Source: Psychrobacillus sp032154225
Lineage (GTDB): Bacteria > Bacillota > Bacilli > Bacillales_A > Planococcaceae
NCBI RefSeq assembly: GCF_032154225.1
Contig: NZ_JALDYF010000001.1
Span: forward strand, 186,001-250,000
DNA length: 64,000 nt
Direction of reading: 5' to 3'
Under the pieces are notes generated by a model. It did no database searches and had not been told where the DNA came from. It saw nothing but the letters and a program-made list of their open reading frames with translations. This document shows positions 18,036 to 27,069 of the stretch, one piece after another. Position 1 is the stretch's first letter, and each line of letters starts with the position of its first letter. A program made the translations under genes and the position numbers.

Positions 18036-18391
18036 TATAATGATTCAGTAGCTTGTGCGCGTTCCATTACACGCTTTCTCGCAATAATCTTTTTCGTTTC
18101 TTTAAAAAGCTCATCTAACTGACGAAATGCAGCATAGTTCCCGCTATTACTTAATACGAATTCATAACGTTCCGAAACATTAAGCGGTGAAACTGTAGAT
18201 TGAGCTATCTCTTCTCTTTGGAAAGTAATTTCTTCCACTTTCACTAAAATCGACTCAAATAGCTGAATCCCCAAAGACATCAGCTCTATTTTGGATTCAC
18301 TTTTATGTTTAAAAAGCTCTGTTAATTGATGCTGTAACTGCTCCCACTGCGCAAACTCTTCATCAAAATTTACATCTTTAAACTTCCACAC
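18035..18391 (-). CDS. ypoC: YpoC family protein
   Basis: A helical protein of about 118 residues and unknown function found next to nth in Bacillales. The open frame extends upstream to 18523, but that part lies fully inside nth. I place the start at GTG 18391, with AAAGGA about 9 nt ahead, giving MWKFKDVNFDEEFAQWEQL and a 14-bp overlap with the nth stop. No catalytic motif is seen. The C-terminus is basic (ETKKIIARKRVMERA). Start uncertain. Confidence 0.65.
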   Translation of the reverse strand: MWKFKDVNFDEEFAQWEQLQHQLTELFKHKSESKIELMSLGIQLFESILVKVEEITFQREEIAQSTVSPLNVSERYEFVLSNSGNYAAFRQLDELFKETKKIIARKRVMERAQATESL

Positions 18392-19034
18392 TATTTTTCG
18401 TCCTTTTTTTACCTTCTCTACAAACCGATAAGAGTGGGCATTCAGGGCAGTTTGGATTTTGCGCTTTACAATGATAGCGTCCAAAGAAAATAAGTTGATG
18501 ATGTGCTTTAGACCATAACTCAATCGGTGTTTTTTTCATTAACGTTTCTTCTACTTGAAGAACCGAATCTTTCCATCTACATAACCCAAGCCTTTTCGAT
18601 ACTCGATCTACATGCGTATCTACCGCTATTGCTGGTATATCAAACGCTACAGATACAACAACATTAGCTGTTTTTCTTCCAACTCCAGGAAACGTCGTTA
18701 GTAAATCTCTATTCGCAGGAACTTCCCCGCCGTATAACTCAATTAATTGTTCGCTTAAACCTTGAATGTTTTTAGCTTTATTGCGATATAGCCCAATGGA
18801 ACGAATATCAGTTTGTAACTCTTCCAAAGAAACAGCTAAATAATCCTCTGGTTTCGTATACTTCTGAAACAAATCTTTCGTCACTTTGTTCACTAATACA
18901 TCTGTACACTGTGCAGATAATAAAGTCGCAACAAGCAATTCAAATGGATTTTTATGAACTAACTCACAATGAGCGTCTGGAAACATTCTTTCCATTTCGT
19001 CTAAGCAATAATGCCACTGTGCTTTTGTAAGCAT
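18378..19034 (-). CDS. nth: Endonuclease III (DNA glycosylase/AP lyase)
   Basis: A 218-residue base-excision repair enzyme removing oxidised pyrimidines. It shows the helix-hairpin-helix TFPGVGRKTANVV with catalytic Lys121, the second catalytic residue Asp139 in AVDTHVDRV, and the 4Fe-4S loop C189-X6-C196-X2-C199-X5-C205. The ATG at 19034 has AGGGGGGAAA upstream; the longer frame to 19067 would overlap dnaD. It lies 11 bp after dnaD, the conserved dnaD-nth-ypoC operon. Confidence 0.95.
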   Translation of the reverse strand: MLTKAQWHYCLDEMERMFPDAHCELVHKNPFELLVATLLSAQCTDVLVNKVTKDLFQKYTKPEDYLAVSLEELQTDIRSIGLYRNKAKNIQGLSEQLIELYGGEVPANRDLLTTFPGVGRKTANVVVSVAFDIPAIAVDTHVDRVSKRLGLCRWKDSVLQVEETLMKKTPIELWSKAHHQLIFFGRYHCKAQNPNCPECPLLSVCREGKKRTKNSVEV

Positions 19035-19045
19035 TGATTTCCCCC

Positions 19046-19753
19046 CTACTCTCTCTCCTCCAGCCAATTATAAAAAGGAACTTTCGAAGTGTTTGCTTGT
19101 TCAGGTTCTTTTTGGACAGGAATAGCTTGTCTAAAATTAGATGATTGCTTTTCAGCTGCTTCCACCGTTTTAATATTTTTCTTTTTCCATTCAAATAAAA
19201 TACGATCGATGTATCGTAAACTTAGCTTTTGTGACAGTACAGCTTCTTTTAATGCTAATCGAATTAATGAGGTGGAATGATGATCTTGGTCAAACCACAT
19301 ACCAATTGTTTCATATTCCATCGGAGACAATAATCGTCCAAACTCTTGCTCAAAAAGTTTGTAAATGTCTCCTTCTTCCGCTTTCAGTAGCTGATCATCC
19401 ACACTATTTTCTTCTTGCTCTACAACATCTAATAGCAAATTCCACAAATGATGGAATGCATAGTATTCATATCGTACACCTTCATCTGTAACATGCTGCT
19501 CTATTTGAACAAATCCCTTTTGAACAAGACGTTGTAATATCGTCACGACTTTATTTTCATTGAAATGCGTTCGTTCTACTAGGTTTTGAGGTGTTGGAAA
19601 ACGATTACCGCCTTCACCGTATGCGATTAAATGTAGCAATAAGATTGCTTCTTCATCTTTTACATTAATTTTTTTGTAATAGCTAAAAAAAAGCTGGGAA
19701 ATGGTTACATTTCCCTGCTCTGTCCAAATGCGGAGTCGATCTTGATTTTGCAT
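19046..19753 (-). CDS. dnaD: DNA replication initiation protein DnaD
   Basis: A 235-residue primosome protein that acts with DnaB and DnaI to load the replicative helicase at oriC and at restart sites. The N-terminal winged-helix oligomerisation domain (about 10-115) includes LLLHLIAYGEGGNRFPTPQNL. The C-terminal DNA-binding domain (about 130-200) contains LSPMEYETIGMW and the YIDRILFEWKKKNI motif. A polar tail of about 35 residues follows. Confidence 0.93.
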   Translation of the reverse strand: MQNQDRLRIWTEQGNVTISQLFFSYYKKINVKDEEAILLLHLIAYGEGGNRFPTPQNLVERTHFNENKVVTILQRLVQKGFVQIEQHVTDEGVRYEYYAFHHLWNLLLDVVEQEENSVDDQLLKAEEGDIYKLFEQEFGRLLSPMEYETIGMWFDQDHHSTSLIRLALKEAVLSQKLSLRYIDRILFEWKKKNIKTVEAAEKQSSNFRQAIPVQKEPEQANTSKVPFYNWLEERE

Positions 19754-19809
19754 ACTCGTACTCCCCTTTTTTAATATAATAGAAAGTATAATCTTTCCTA
19801 TTCAGTAAT

Positions 19810-19976
19810 TGTCTAGCTCCAGCGCCTAGCTCCTCGGGGTCAAATCTGAAAAGATGCTCCTGCGGTTACTCGTCGCAGAAAGATTTTGCTCCTGCGGTTA
19901 CTCGTCGCAGAAAGATTTTGCTCCTCCGATTACTCGTCGCAGAAGAACGTGCCTTACGGGGCAGACATAGGCGCTT
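19810..19976. repeat. Repeat element with three tandem 32-bp units, next to asnS
   Basis: Outer arms AGCGCCTA (19821-19828) and TAGGCGCT (19968-19975) pair perfectly, with CCTCGGGGTC and CGGGGCAGAC inside. Between them the 22-nt hairpin unit occurs at 19856, 19888 and 19920, exactly 32 bp apart, with near-identical 10-nt spacers. The same frame with a single unit recurs at 40139-40240. It ends 10 bp after the asnS stop and may affect mRNA 3' ends, which is inferred. Confidence 0.75.
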
Positions 19977-19985
19977 ACGCATTTC

Positions 19986-21281
19986 TTATGGATATAATCT
20001 GTTCAATAAACGTGGGAATGGAATTGCTTCACGCACATGCTCTGCTCCACTAAACCATGCAACTGTACGTTCTAAGCCAAGTCCGAAACCTGAATGAGGA
20101 ACAGAACCTTGTCTACGTAATTCTAAATACCAAGCATAAGCTGACTCATCTAATTTATGTTCTTCTAAACGTTGTTTTAATAAATCATAATCATGAATAC
20201 GCTCTGATCCACCAATAATTTCTCCGTAACCTTCTGGTGCGATTAAATCTGCACATAATACAACGTCTTCTCTGTCTGGATGTGGTTGCATATAGAATGG
20301 TTTAATACCTGTTGGGTAATGTGTGATGAAAACAGGCATATCATAGCTTTCAGCAATTGCTGTTTCATGAGGAGAACCAAAGTCATCGCCCCACTGAATA
20401 TCGTCGAAGCCTTTTTCATGTAAAAACTTAATCGCATCATCGTATGAAATACGTGGGAATGGTGCTTTAATGTTTTCTAATTTCGAGATATCACGGCCAA
20501 GACGCTCTAATTCTAATGTACAATTTTTCACTACAGCTTGTGCGATAAACGATACATATTGTTCTTGGACTTCTAAGTTTTCTTCGAATTCTACGAAAGC
20601 CATCTCTGGTTCAATCATCCAAAACTCAATTAAATGGCGACGAGTTTTCGATTTTTCTGCACGGAAAGTTGGTCCGAAAGAAAATACTTTTCCAAGAGCC
20701 ATTGCAGATGCTTCCATGTACAATTGACCCGATTGAGAAAGGTATGCATCCTCATCAAAATATTTTGTATGGAATAATTCAGACGTTCCTTCTGGAGAAG
20801 AACCTGTTAATATTGGTGGATCCATTTTCACGAAGCCATTATCGTTGAAAAACTCATATGTTGCACGAATAATTTCGTTACGAATTTTCATAACTGCATG
20901 CTGTTTTCTTGAACGTAACCATAAATGACGGTTGTCCATTAAAAACTCTGTACCATGCTCTTTTGGTGTAATTGGAAAGTCCACAGCTGCATGAAGTACT
21001 TCTATTTCTTTCACTTGTAATTCATAACCGAAAGAAGATCTTTCGTCTGTAATTACTTCTGCGATAACATACATAGATGTTTCTTGCGTTAAGCCCTTAG
21101 CAGTTTGGAAAATTTCTTCTCCTACTTCTTCTTTTACTACAACGCCTTGGACAAATCCTGAACCGTCACGTAATTGTAAAAAAGCAATCTTACCACTTGA
21201 GCGTTTATTTGCTAACCAAGCACCAAGTTTTACTGTTTCGCCAACATGGTTCGCTAAGTCTTTTATCATAATTTTTTTCAT
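19986..21281 (-). CDS. asnS: Asparaginyl-tRNA synthetase
   Basis: A 431-residue class IIb synthetase charging tRNA-Asn. N-terminal OB-fold anticodon-binding domain (about 10-105, with SSGKIAFLQLRDGSGFVQ), then the catalytic core with motif 2 FRAEKSKTRRHLIEFWMIEPE and motif 3 GFGLGLERTVAWF. The ATG at 21281 has GGAGGA 5 nt upstream; the longer frame begins at a TTG inside that site. In B. subtilis aspB sits between ypmB and asnS; here ypmB is the direct upstream neighbour (gap about 40 bp). Confidence 0.95.
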   Translation of the reverse strand: MKKIMIKDLANHVGETVKLGAWLANKRSSGKIAFLQLRDGSGFVQGVVVKEEVGEEIFQTAKGLTQETSMYVIAEVITDERSSFGYELQVKEIEVLHAAVDFPITPKEHGTEFLMDNRHLWLRSRKQHAVMKIRNEIIRATYEFFNDNGFVKMDPPILTGSSPEGTSELFHTKYFDEDAYLSQSGQLYMEASAMALGKVFSFGPTFRAEKSKTRRHLIEFWMIEPEMAFVEFEENLEVQEQYVSFIAQAVVKNCTLELERLGRDISKLENIKAPFPRISYDDAIKFLHEKGFDDIQWGDDFGSPHETAIAESYDMPVFITHYPTGIKPFYMQPHPDREDVVLCADLIAPEGYGEIIGGSERIHDYDLLKQRLEEHKLDESAYAWYLELRRQGSVPHSGFGLGLERTVAWFSGAEHVREAIPFPRLLNRLYP

Positions 21282-21320
21282 AGAGTCCTCCAAAAAGTTT
21301 AAAGTTTATTGTATGTAGCA

Positions 21321-21809
21321 TTACAAATTAGAAATCCGTTTCCACCAATCCCCGTTATTAAATAAAATATAGACATAACTGAGGTTATCGGATTTGTTAA
21401 CATACGAAATTTCCCATACTGGGCCTACTTCTTCCACACCTAATTTGGCGTGAAGCAGCTTACTATTTTTTTCATCTTTCATCGCCAGTCCAATTGCTTG
21501 CTCTGCGGATATTCCATCTTGAAGATTTACTTCCATAATTGATTCTTCCGATTTTTTGTCCGGAATAAAAAACGCTTTTTCTACTCCATCTTTCGTCGAA
21601 CCGATAACCGTATGAAAGGTTTGAGAACTATTGTATACATAAGAATCATCCACTTTTGTTAATAGATTATTTTTTAATACGTATGTCTCAGCATCTTTGC
21701 TAGCAGTGTGAAATGGTGATTTTGCTTGAAAATAAATAAGTAAACTTAGAATGGCCGCTAAGCTAACAACGAATACGACGATGAATATTAACCATCTTTT
21801 TAAAATCAT
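21321..21809 (-). CDS. ypmB: YpmB-like membrane-anchored protein with PepSY-type domain
   Basis: 162 residues with one N-terminal membrane helix (about 6-27) and an extracellular domain. The second half (DGISAEQAIGLAMKDEKNSKLLHAKLG to VWEISYVNKSDNLSYVYILFNNGDWWKRI) resembles PepSY/DUF5590 modules. Function unknown; a role at the cell surface is inferred. It starts 3 bp after the ypmA stop and precedes asnS, as in B. subtilis. Confidence 0.8.
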   Translation of the reverse strand: MILKRWLIFIVVFVVSLAAILSLLIYFQAKSPFHTASKDAETYVLKNNLLTKVDDSYVYNSSQTFHTVIGSTKDGVEKAFFIPDKKSEESIMEVNLQDGISAEQAIGLAMKDEKNSKLLHAKLGVEEVGPVWEISYVNKSDNLSYVYILFNNGDWWKRISNL

Positions 21810-21812
21810 TCG

Positions 21813-21983
21813 CTATGTCCTATAAATCGTGAACACTGCTTTTTCTTGGTCTTTCTTATCTAATGCTAATCCAAACATTAAATCGTCTTCTTTTAAAGTG
21901 CGATTTAGCATGTCTACAATTTTATATAAGTCAGCTTGATAACCTAGTGTAACAGTGGACAGCACTTCAATTTTATTTTCCAT
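21813..21983 (-). CDS. ypmA: YpmA family small protein
   Basis: 56 residues starting ATG at 21983: MENKIEVLSTVTLGYQADLY, then KIVDMLNRTLKEDDLMFGLA and AVFTIYRT. The middle and end match my recollection of B. subtilis YpmA almost word for word (DMLNRTLK, LMFGLALD, AVFTIYRT). Function unknown. It lies between dinG and ypmB in the conserved dinG-ypmA-ypmB-asnS order. AAAGCGGG sits about 6 nt before the ATG. Confidence 0.88.
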   Translation of the reverse strand: MENKIEVLSTVTLGYQADLYKIVDMLNRTLKEDDLMFGLALDKKDQEKAVFTIYRT

Positions 21984-22011
21984 AATAATACCCGCTTTCT
22001 ATAACTCATAC

Positions 22012-24771
22012 TTAATCAGTATACCAATTTTCAAGCTCTAAGACCATATTTTCTAACGATACTTTCTTAATAGGAATATTAGGAATTGCCTGTAAAAAGT
22101 CATTTCCATACGACTTCGTTTCAATTCTTCTATCTAACACGATAAATGCCCCTTTATCGGAAGAAGAACGGATCAATCGACCGAATCCTTGTCTAAACCG
22201 AAGAACTGCCTCGGGTAATGAATACGCGCTAAACGGATTTTGTCCATTTTTAGTTAGTAACTCTGCTCGTTTTTTAAACAAAGGATCATCTGGGGAAGAA
22301 AACGGCAGTCTAACTAATACGATGACTGACAGCGAATCACCAGGTACATCTACGCCTTCCCAGAAGCTATTCGTTCCGAACAAAACAGATTTAGAAAAAC
22401 GTTGGAATGATTTCAATAATCTCATTCTACTTCCCGAAGTCATCCCTTGCGCAAATAACATATAATCTTCCAGTAAGTTCGTTTCTTGTATGAGATCTAC
22501 TGTTTTTCGTAACATATCTTGAGATGTAAATAAAACAAAGCACCGGCCTTCTGTTACTAATACCGTCTGCACAATTGCTTCTGCGACTGCTTCAATATAA
22601 TCATTTTGAGAAACTTGTTGAATATCCGGCATATCATTGACGATGAAAAGCTCTGCACCATTATAATAATCAGCCCCAGCTTTATATTGAGAAATAGGGA
22701 TAGATTCAGGTAATCCTAGTTGAGAAACGATAAAATGGCGATTCGACGGTACTGTTAATGTTCCAGAAGTCCAAATAATTGCTCCTTCTTCTCTTAAAGG
22801 CTGCAGAGCATGATTAATTTCATCTTGAAAATTCAGCGGCCTTTTAATAATTTGAAGGCTTCCTGGAATGCTCCTCGAATCTAGCTCTAGCCATTTCGCT
22901 TCGATTTCTTCCTCTTGCAAAAATATTTCGTCCCATTCACTCACTTTAATCTCAAGTTCTCTCAGCCAATAATACCATTCCTGTAAAAGAAGAGGAGCAT
23001 GCTTTTCCATCGCATTTTTCGTATAAGGCGAATGAACAATAGACTTCGCTGACAAAATAAATGTTTGAATGGCATTTGCAACAACTCTAAACATATCTTC
23101 CGGTAGCATTAATTCCTCCAAAGGAATTGTTCGCTTCGTATTTCGTGAACGAGAAGAAACGATTTGTTGTGCAGTTGAAGTAATATGAGAAACTGCTTGA
23201 TCAAATGCATTCACAGCGTCCACAAATTGCTTTTCAAGACGTACTTGTAAAGGATATGGAATATGCAATAAAGAAAGCTGCCCTAATAGTTGATCTGTAT
23301 CTAATGTACCGAACTGACCAAGTACATATTTCCATGTTGTATACGAAAAAACTCGCTCTTTTCTAGACATGCTAGCATGGATAAATTGATGTGCTTCATC
23401 AATAATTGTCGCACATCCATTTGAAAGTAAACGAATTTCTCTATCTTGATCTGCCAGTATCATTGCGTGATTAGTCACTAGCACATCGCAATTTTTACTT
23501 CTTACAAGTGCTCTTTCATAAAAATCAATGTCTTCCAGTTCATTTGTTTGAGAACGTTCTGTTCGTCTAATTTTATCGATAAATAGCTGACCACCACCGG
23601 AAACATTTAACTCCGTTAAGTCTCCTTCATTCGTCATCGTCAACCAAACTAAAATTTGCATAATCGTAAATGTTTCATCATACGATTCATCTTCTAATTG
23701 CATATGCTGCCAGAATCGATATAAATCAATGTAGTGGCTCATCCCTTTTAGCTTAGCAACGCGTGTTTGAAAGCCAAGTAGCTCATTTAACTTCGGTATT
23801 TCTTCCAGCACTAATTGATCGATTAAATGCGTTGTATATGTACTAATTATGACGGGCTTTTGCTTTTCAATTGCATAAATCGTCGCTGGCAATAAATACC
23901 CTAATGTTTTCCCGATTCCTGTTTCCGCTTCACAAACTGCTTCACTTTTACCTTGCAATGCATAGTGAATCGTATCCATTAACTCGAATTGGCCTTGTCG
24001 TTCTTCAAACTTCGGAAGATTTTGCTGGAATAAGTCCAATTTTACTTCCCTTTGAACAGGATATTTCAACTCACCCGCATACGCCTTGTTGTTTTCTACT
24101 TCCTGCTTTAGTGGAATCGTACGGAAAACAGGATACTCTCCTGCGTCATACTCTTTCCTCTTCAGCGTTAACACGTCAAAGAAAAGTAATGATAAGTTCG
24201 ATTTTAACTGGAAGGATCTTTTGTGTAATAGTTCAATTGTTTTGAGAGGAAGCTTACTTAATTGCTCCGCACACTTCAAAAACAAATGCGCCGTTGCTAA
24301 TGCATCGTCATCTGCTCGATGTGCCGTTTGCAATTCGATTTGCAACTCAGAGGCAATATCCTGAAGCTTGTAGCTATAAACATTTGGAAACATGAGCTTC
24401 GAAAACTCAACCGTATCCATTGTTTTACAAACTAATTTCGGAAGACCCACTCTTCGTAGTTCGCCTTGCAAAAAAGAAAGGTCAAAATGAATGTTATGCG
24501 CAATAAAAATATGATCCTGTAGCATATCTAAAATTTTTGAACCCACTTGTTCAAATAACGGAGCATCTTTTACATCGTCGTCTTTTATTTTTGTTAAATC
24601 CTGAATGAAAAAAGGAATTTTTTTCTCTGGATTTATAAAAGTAGAATACGTATTCACGATTTGGTTCTTTTCAACAAATACAATTGCAAGTTGAATAATT
24701 CGGTCACCATTTGAAGATGAATGGCCTGTTGTTTCAATATCCACAACTGCATATTTATGATTTTCCAACAT
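22012..24771 (-). CDS. dinG: DinG: 3'-5' exonuclease fused to XPD/DinG-like helicase
   Basis: 919 residues. The N-terminal DEDDh exonuclease (about 1-175) has VVDIETTGHSS, AHNIHFDLSFL and HRADDDALATAHL. The helicase part has Walker A ETGIGKT near 283-289, IDEAH near 460 and QGFGRLIRS near 858. In Gram-positives this fused form acts as a 3'-5' exonuclease; the helicase motor may have lost the iron-sulfur cluster, and I see no clear four-cysteine set here. A GAGG lies very close to the ATG, and a TTG start one codon later is possible. It is separated from panD by about 225 bp. Confidence 0.9.
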   Translation of the reverse strand: MLENHKYAVVDIETTGHSSSNGDRIIQLAIVFVEKNQIVNTYSTFINPEKKIPFFIQDLTKIKDDDVKDAPLFEQVGSKILDMLQDHIFIAHNIHFDLSFLQGELRRVGLPKLVCKTMDTVEFSKLMFPNVYSYKLQDIASELQIELQTAHRADDDALATAHLFLKCAEQLSKLPLKTIELLHKRSFQLKSNLSLLFFDVLTLKRKEYDAGEYPVFRTIPLKQEVENNKAYAGELKYPVQREVKLDLFQQNLPKFEERQGQFELMDTIHYALQGKSEAVCEAETGIGKTLGYLLPATIYAIEKQKPVIISTYTTHLIDQLVLEEIPKLNELLGFQTRVAKLKGMSHYIDLYRFWQHMQLEDESYDETFTIMQILVWLTMTNEGDLTELNVSGGGQLFIDKIRRTERSQTNELEDIDFYERALVRSKNCDVLVTNHAMILADQDREIRLLSNGCATIIDEAHQFIHASMSRKERVFSYTTWKYVLGQFGTLDTDQLLGQLSLLHIPYPLQVRLEKQFVDAVNAFDQAVSHITSTAQQIVSSRSRNTKRTIPLEELMLPEDMFRVVANAIQTFILSAKSIVHSPYTKNAMEKHAPLLLQEWYYWLRELEIKVSEWDEIFLQEEEIEAKWLELDSRSIPGSLQIIKRPLNFQDEINHALQPLREEGAIIWTSGTLTVPSNRHFIVSQLGLPESIPISQYKAGADYYNGAELFIVNDMPDIQQVSQNDYIEAVAEAIVQTVLVTEGRCFVLFTSQDMLRKTVDLIQETNLLEDYMLFAQGMTSGSRMRLLKSFQRFSKSVLFGTNSFWEGVDVPGDSLSVIVLVRLPFSSPDDPLFKKRAELLTKNGQNPFSAYSLPEAVLRFRQGFGRLIRSSSDKGAFIVLDRRIETKSYGNDFLQAIPNIPIKKVSLENMVLELENWYTD

Positions 24772-24942
24772 TCCTCAACTCACAGTCTTCATTTATAAAA
24801 AATTGTTCTTCTCTTTGATTCTCTGCTTAAAATTGTACCACATTCTTCTAAGAGATAGGAAGTTCCCTGTGTCGGACACAACTTATAAACAATTCAGAAT
24901 AGTGTTTGGTTTGTTTCTGTCACAGGGTCATTTTAGAAAAAA

Positions 24943-24983
24943 AAGACCGTAAACAACTCAAATTTCTGAGTTTGTTTACAGTC
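24943..24983 (-). terminator. Terminator of the panBCD operon
   Basis: AGAC-C-GTAAACAAC-TCA pairs with TGAGTTTGTTTAC-A-GTCT (one bulge, one mismatch). Plus-strand A8 at 24936-24943 gives a U tract on the minus transcript. It lies 13 bp after the panD stop. Confidence 0.85.
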
Positions 24984-24996
24984 TAAGTTCCTCCAT

Positions 24997-25380
24997 CTAT
25001 AAAACCGTTGCTTCTGGCTCATAATGAATTATTTGCTTAATCGTATTATCTTCATTCATAATCGCCACAGTAGGTTCATGTGATTTTGCTTCCTCATTCA
25101 TCACATAAGCATAAGAGATAATAATGACTATATCGCCTCTTTGGACAAGTCGAGCTGCTGCTCCATTTACACAAATTACACCACTGCCTCTTGCACCAGC
25201 AATAATATACGTTTCAAAACGTGCACCGTTGTTATTGTTAACAATATGCACTTTTTCATTTGGTAGCATGCCAACCGCATCTAAAATATCTTGATCGATT
25301 GTAATACTTCCAACATAATTTAAGTCTGCTTCCGTTACAACTGCACGATGGATTTTCCCGTTTAACATCATTCGTAGCAT
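24997..25380 (-). CDS. panD: Aspartate 1-decarboxylase proenzyme
   Basis: 127 residues. Makes beta-alanine from aspartate for pantothenate. The self-cleavage site Gly24-Ser25 in NYVGSIT forms the pyruvoyl group; Lys9 in NGKIHRA and Arg/Tyr residues of the family are in place, as is NGAAARLVQRGDIVIIISYA. Last gene of panB-panC-panD, starting 3 bp after panC. Confidence 0.96.
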   Translation of the reverse strand: MLRMMLNGKIHRAVVTEADLNYVGSITIDQDILDAVGMLPNEKVHIVNNNNGARFETYIIAGARGSGVICVNGAAARLVQRGDIVIIISYAYVMNEEAKSHEPTVAIMNEDNTIKQIIHYEPEATVL

Positions 25381-25383
25381 GAT

Positions 25384-26229
25384 TTACACTTCCTTTACGT
25401 TCACAATAATATTGTCTATCAATCTAGCTTTTTCAAAAAACACGGCCGTTGCAAATAAAATTTGCTCTGTATGATTAGAAATTGGTTGTAAATCTGGATA
25501 AGACAATGCTTCAAAATAGTCTATCTTTCCAGAAGTATTACTTTCAATTAAAAGCCTCGCTTTGCTTATTGCCTCTTCGACACTATTTGTTTGCTCCCAT
25601 ACTTCCATCGCACTACTAAGCGCTTTGTACAAATGTGTTGCCTCTGCTCTTTCTGCATCACTTAAAAACACATTTCGAGAGCTTTTTGCAAGACCATCTA
25701 TTTCCCGAACTGTAGGAACTCGAATGATCTCTACAGGGAAATTATACGCTTGCACAAACGTTTCGATAATTGCTAGCTGCTGTGCGTCCTTTTGTCCAAA
25801 ATAAACTCTTGTAGGCTGGACAATATGGAACAATTTCGTAATAACTTTTAAAACACCATCAAAATGTCCTGGTCTACTTTCTCCACATAACTTTGTAGAA
25901 AGCGTTCCAGCATGTATCGTAATACCACTTTCAAACGGATACATTTCTTCAGCTGTTGGAGCGAAAAGTACATCTACCCCTTCTGCTGTCGCTAATTCTG
26001 TATCTTTTTCTATATCGCGTGGATATCTATCTAAATCTTCATTTGGACCGAACTGTGCTGGGTTTACAAAAATGCTCATCACGACAACATCATTTTCAAG
26101 TCTAGCCTTTTTTAATAAAGTCAGATGACCTTCATGTAAATAGCCCATTGTTGGTACAAAACCGATTGATTTGTTTTTATTATTTTGTAAAAAATGTTGT
26201 AATTCATTAATTGTTTGAATTGTCTTCAT
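25384..26229 (-). CDS. panC: Pantothenate synthetase
   Basis: 281 residues. ATP-dependent ligation of pantoate and beta-alanine. The HIGH-type nucleotide-binding motif is LHEGHL after VPTMGY (about 25-37). KSRNVFLS appears as KSSRNVFLS near 176, and FFGQKD-like YFGQKDAQQLAII near 147. Its start lies 23 bp inside the 3' end of panB with GGGGG ahead, so translation is coupled. Confidence 0.95.
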   Translation of the reverse strand: MKTIQTINELQHFLQNNKNKSIGFVPTMGYLHEGHLTLLKKARLENDVVVMSIFVNPAQFGPNEDLDRYPRDIEKDTELATAEGVDVLFAPTAEEMYPFESGITIHAGTLSTKLCGESRPGHFDGVLKVITKLFHIVQPTRVYFGQKDAQQLAIIETFVQAYNFPVEIIRVPTVREIDGLAKSSRNVFLSDAERAEATHLYKALSSAMEVWEQTNSVEEAISKARLLIESNTSGKIDYFEALSYPDLQPISNHTEQILFATAVFFEKARLIDNIIVNVKEV

Positions 26230-27061
26230 AGTTGCCCCCGTAAAGCTGTTGTAGTTGATCTTCTTTCATCGTAAACGAATGCTGTTCCGCTGGAAAAGTC
26301 TCATTTTTCACATCTTGCACATATTGGGCTATGCCGTTTGCTATAGCGCTTCCAACATTTGCGAACTCATGCACGAATTTTGGAATATGATGCGTTCCGA
26401 ATTTGACCATGTCATGAAATACTAACACTTGCCCGTCTGCACTTACCCCAGCTCCAATTCCAATTGTAGGAATCATTAAACGTTCCGAAACTTTTTCTGT
26501 CAGTTGATATGGAATACATTCAAGTACGACAGCACAAGCTCCTGCTTGCTCACATTTAATCGCATCTTCTATTAACTTTTCAGCTGCTTCAGCAGTTTTC
26601 CCTTGCACTTTATAGCCACCTAGTACTCCTGCTGATTGTGGAAGAAGTCCTAAATGTGCGACTACTGGTATTCCCGCTGATGTTAATTTTTTTATAACAG
26701 GTACTACGTCATCTGCGCCTTCTACTTTTACTGCCTCTGCATTTGTTTGTTGCATAATCATTAGTGCGTTTGCAAGTGCTTGATCGAGTGAGCCATGATA
26801 AGTTCCAAAAGGCATATCCACGATTAAAAATGTGTTCGGTGCGCCTCTTCTTGCAGCTTTCCCGTGATGAATCATATCATCAAGCGTAACTTGCATCGTA
26901 GAGTTATACCCAAGCACGACCATACCAAGCGAGTCACCAACTAAAATCATATCTACTTCAGCTTCTTCAGCAAATTTTGCCGTTGGGTAATCATAAGCCG
27001 TTATCATCGTAATTTTTTCTTTTTCTTGCTTCATGTTTACAAAACTACTTGTTGTTTTCAA
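26207..27061 (-). CDS. panB: 3-methyl-2-oxobutanoate hydroxymethyltransferase
   Basis: 284 residues. First committed step of pantothenate synthesis: ketopantoate from alpha-ketoisovalerate with methylene-THF. Motifs TAYDYPTAKFAEEA, ILVGDSLGMVVLGY, the HLGLLPQSAGVLGGYKVQG segment and IGIGAGVSADGQVLV with catalytic Glu in LECIP. I place the start at TTG (27061): AGAGGAG is 8 nt ahead and the protein then begins MKTTSSFVNMKQ like other PanB. The GTG at 27070 lies inside that binding site. The binding site is itself in a hairpin (see leader). Confidence 0.94.
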   Translation of the reverse strand: MKTTSSFVNMKQEKEKITMITAYDYPTAKFAEEAEVDMILVGDSLGMVVLGYNSTMQVTLDDMIHHGKAARRGAPNTFLIVDMPFGTYHGSLDQALANALMIMQQTNAEAVKVEGADDVVPVIKKLTSAGIPVVAHLGLLPQSAGVLGGYKVQGKTAEAAEKLIEDAIKCEQAGACAVVLECIPYQLTEKVSERLMIPTIGIGAGVSADGQVLVFHDMVKFGTHHIPKFVHEFANVGSAIANGIAQYVQDVKNETFPAEQHSFTMKEDQLQQLYGGNYEDNSNN

Positions 27062-27069
27062 CTGTACCA

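Noticed and set aside
18392..18523. N-terminal extension of ypoC
   Set aside because: It overlaps the iron-sulfur-encoding end of nth in another frame and lacks a start signal, so the shorter GTG form was used.
19856..19941. Tandem repeats resembling a small CRISPR array
   Set aside because: The 10-nt spacers are near-identical and too short, units recur singly elsewhere, and no cas genes are in the window. It is a dispersed hairpin repeat.
24865..24927. Inverted repeat CCCTGTG / CACAGGG between panD and dinG
   Set aside because: Only 7 bp with a 49-nt loop, no U tract and no other copies noticed; could be chance.
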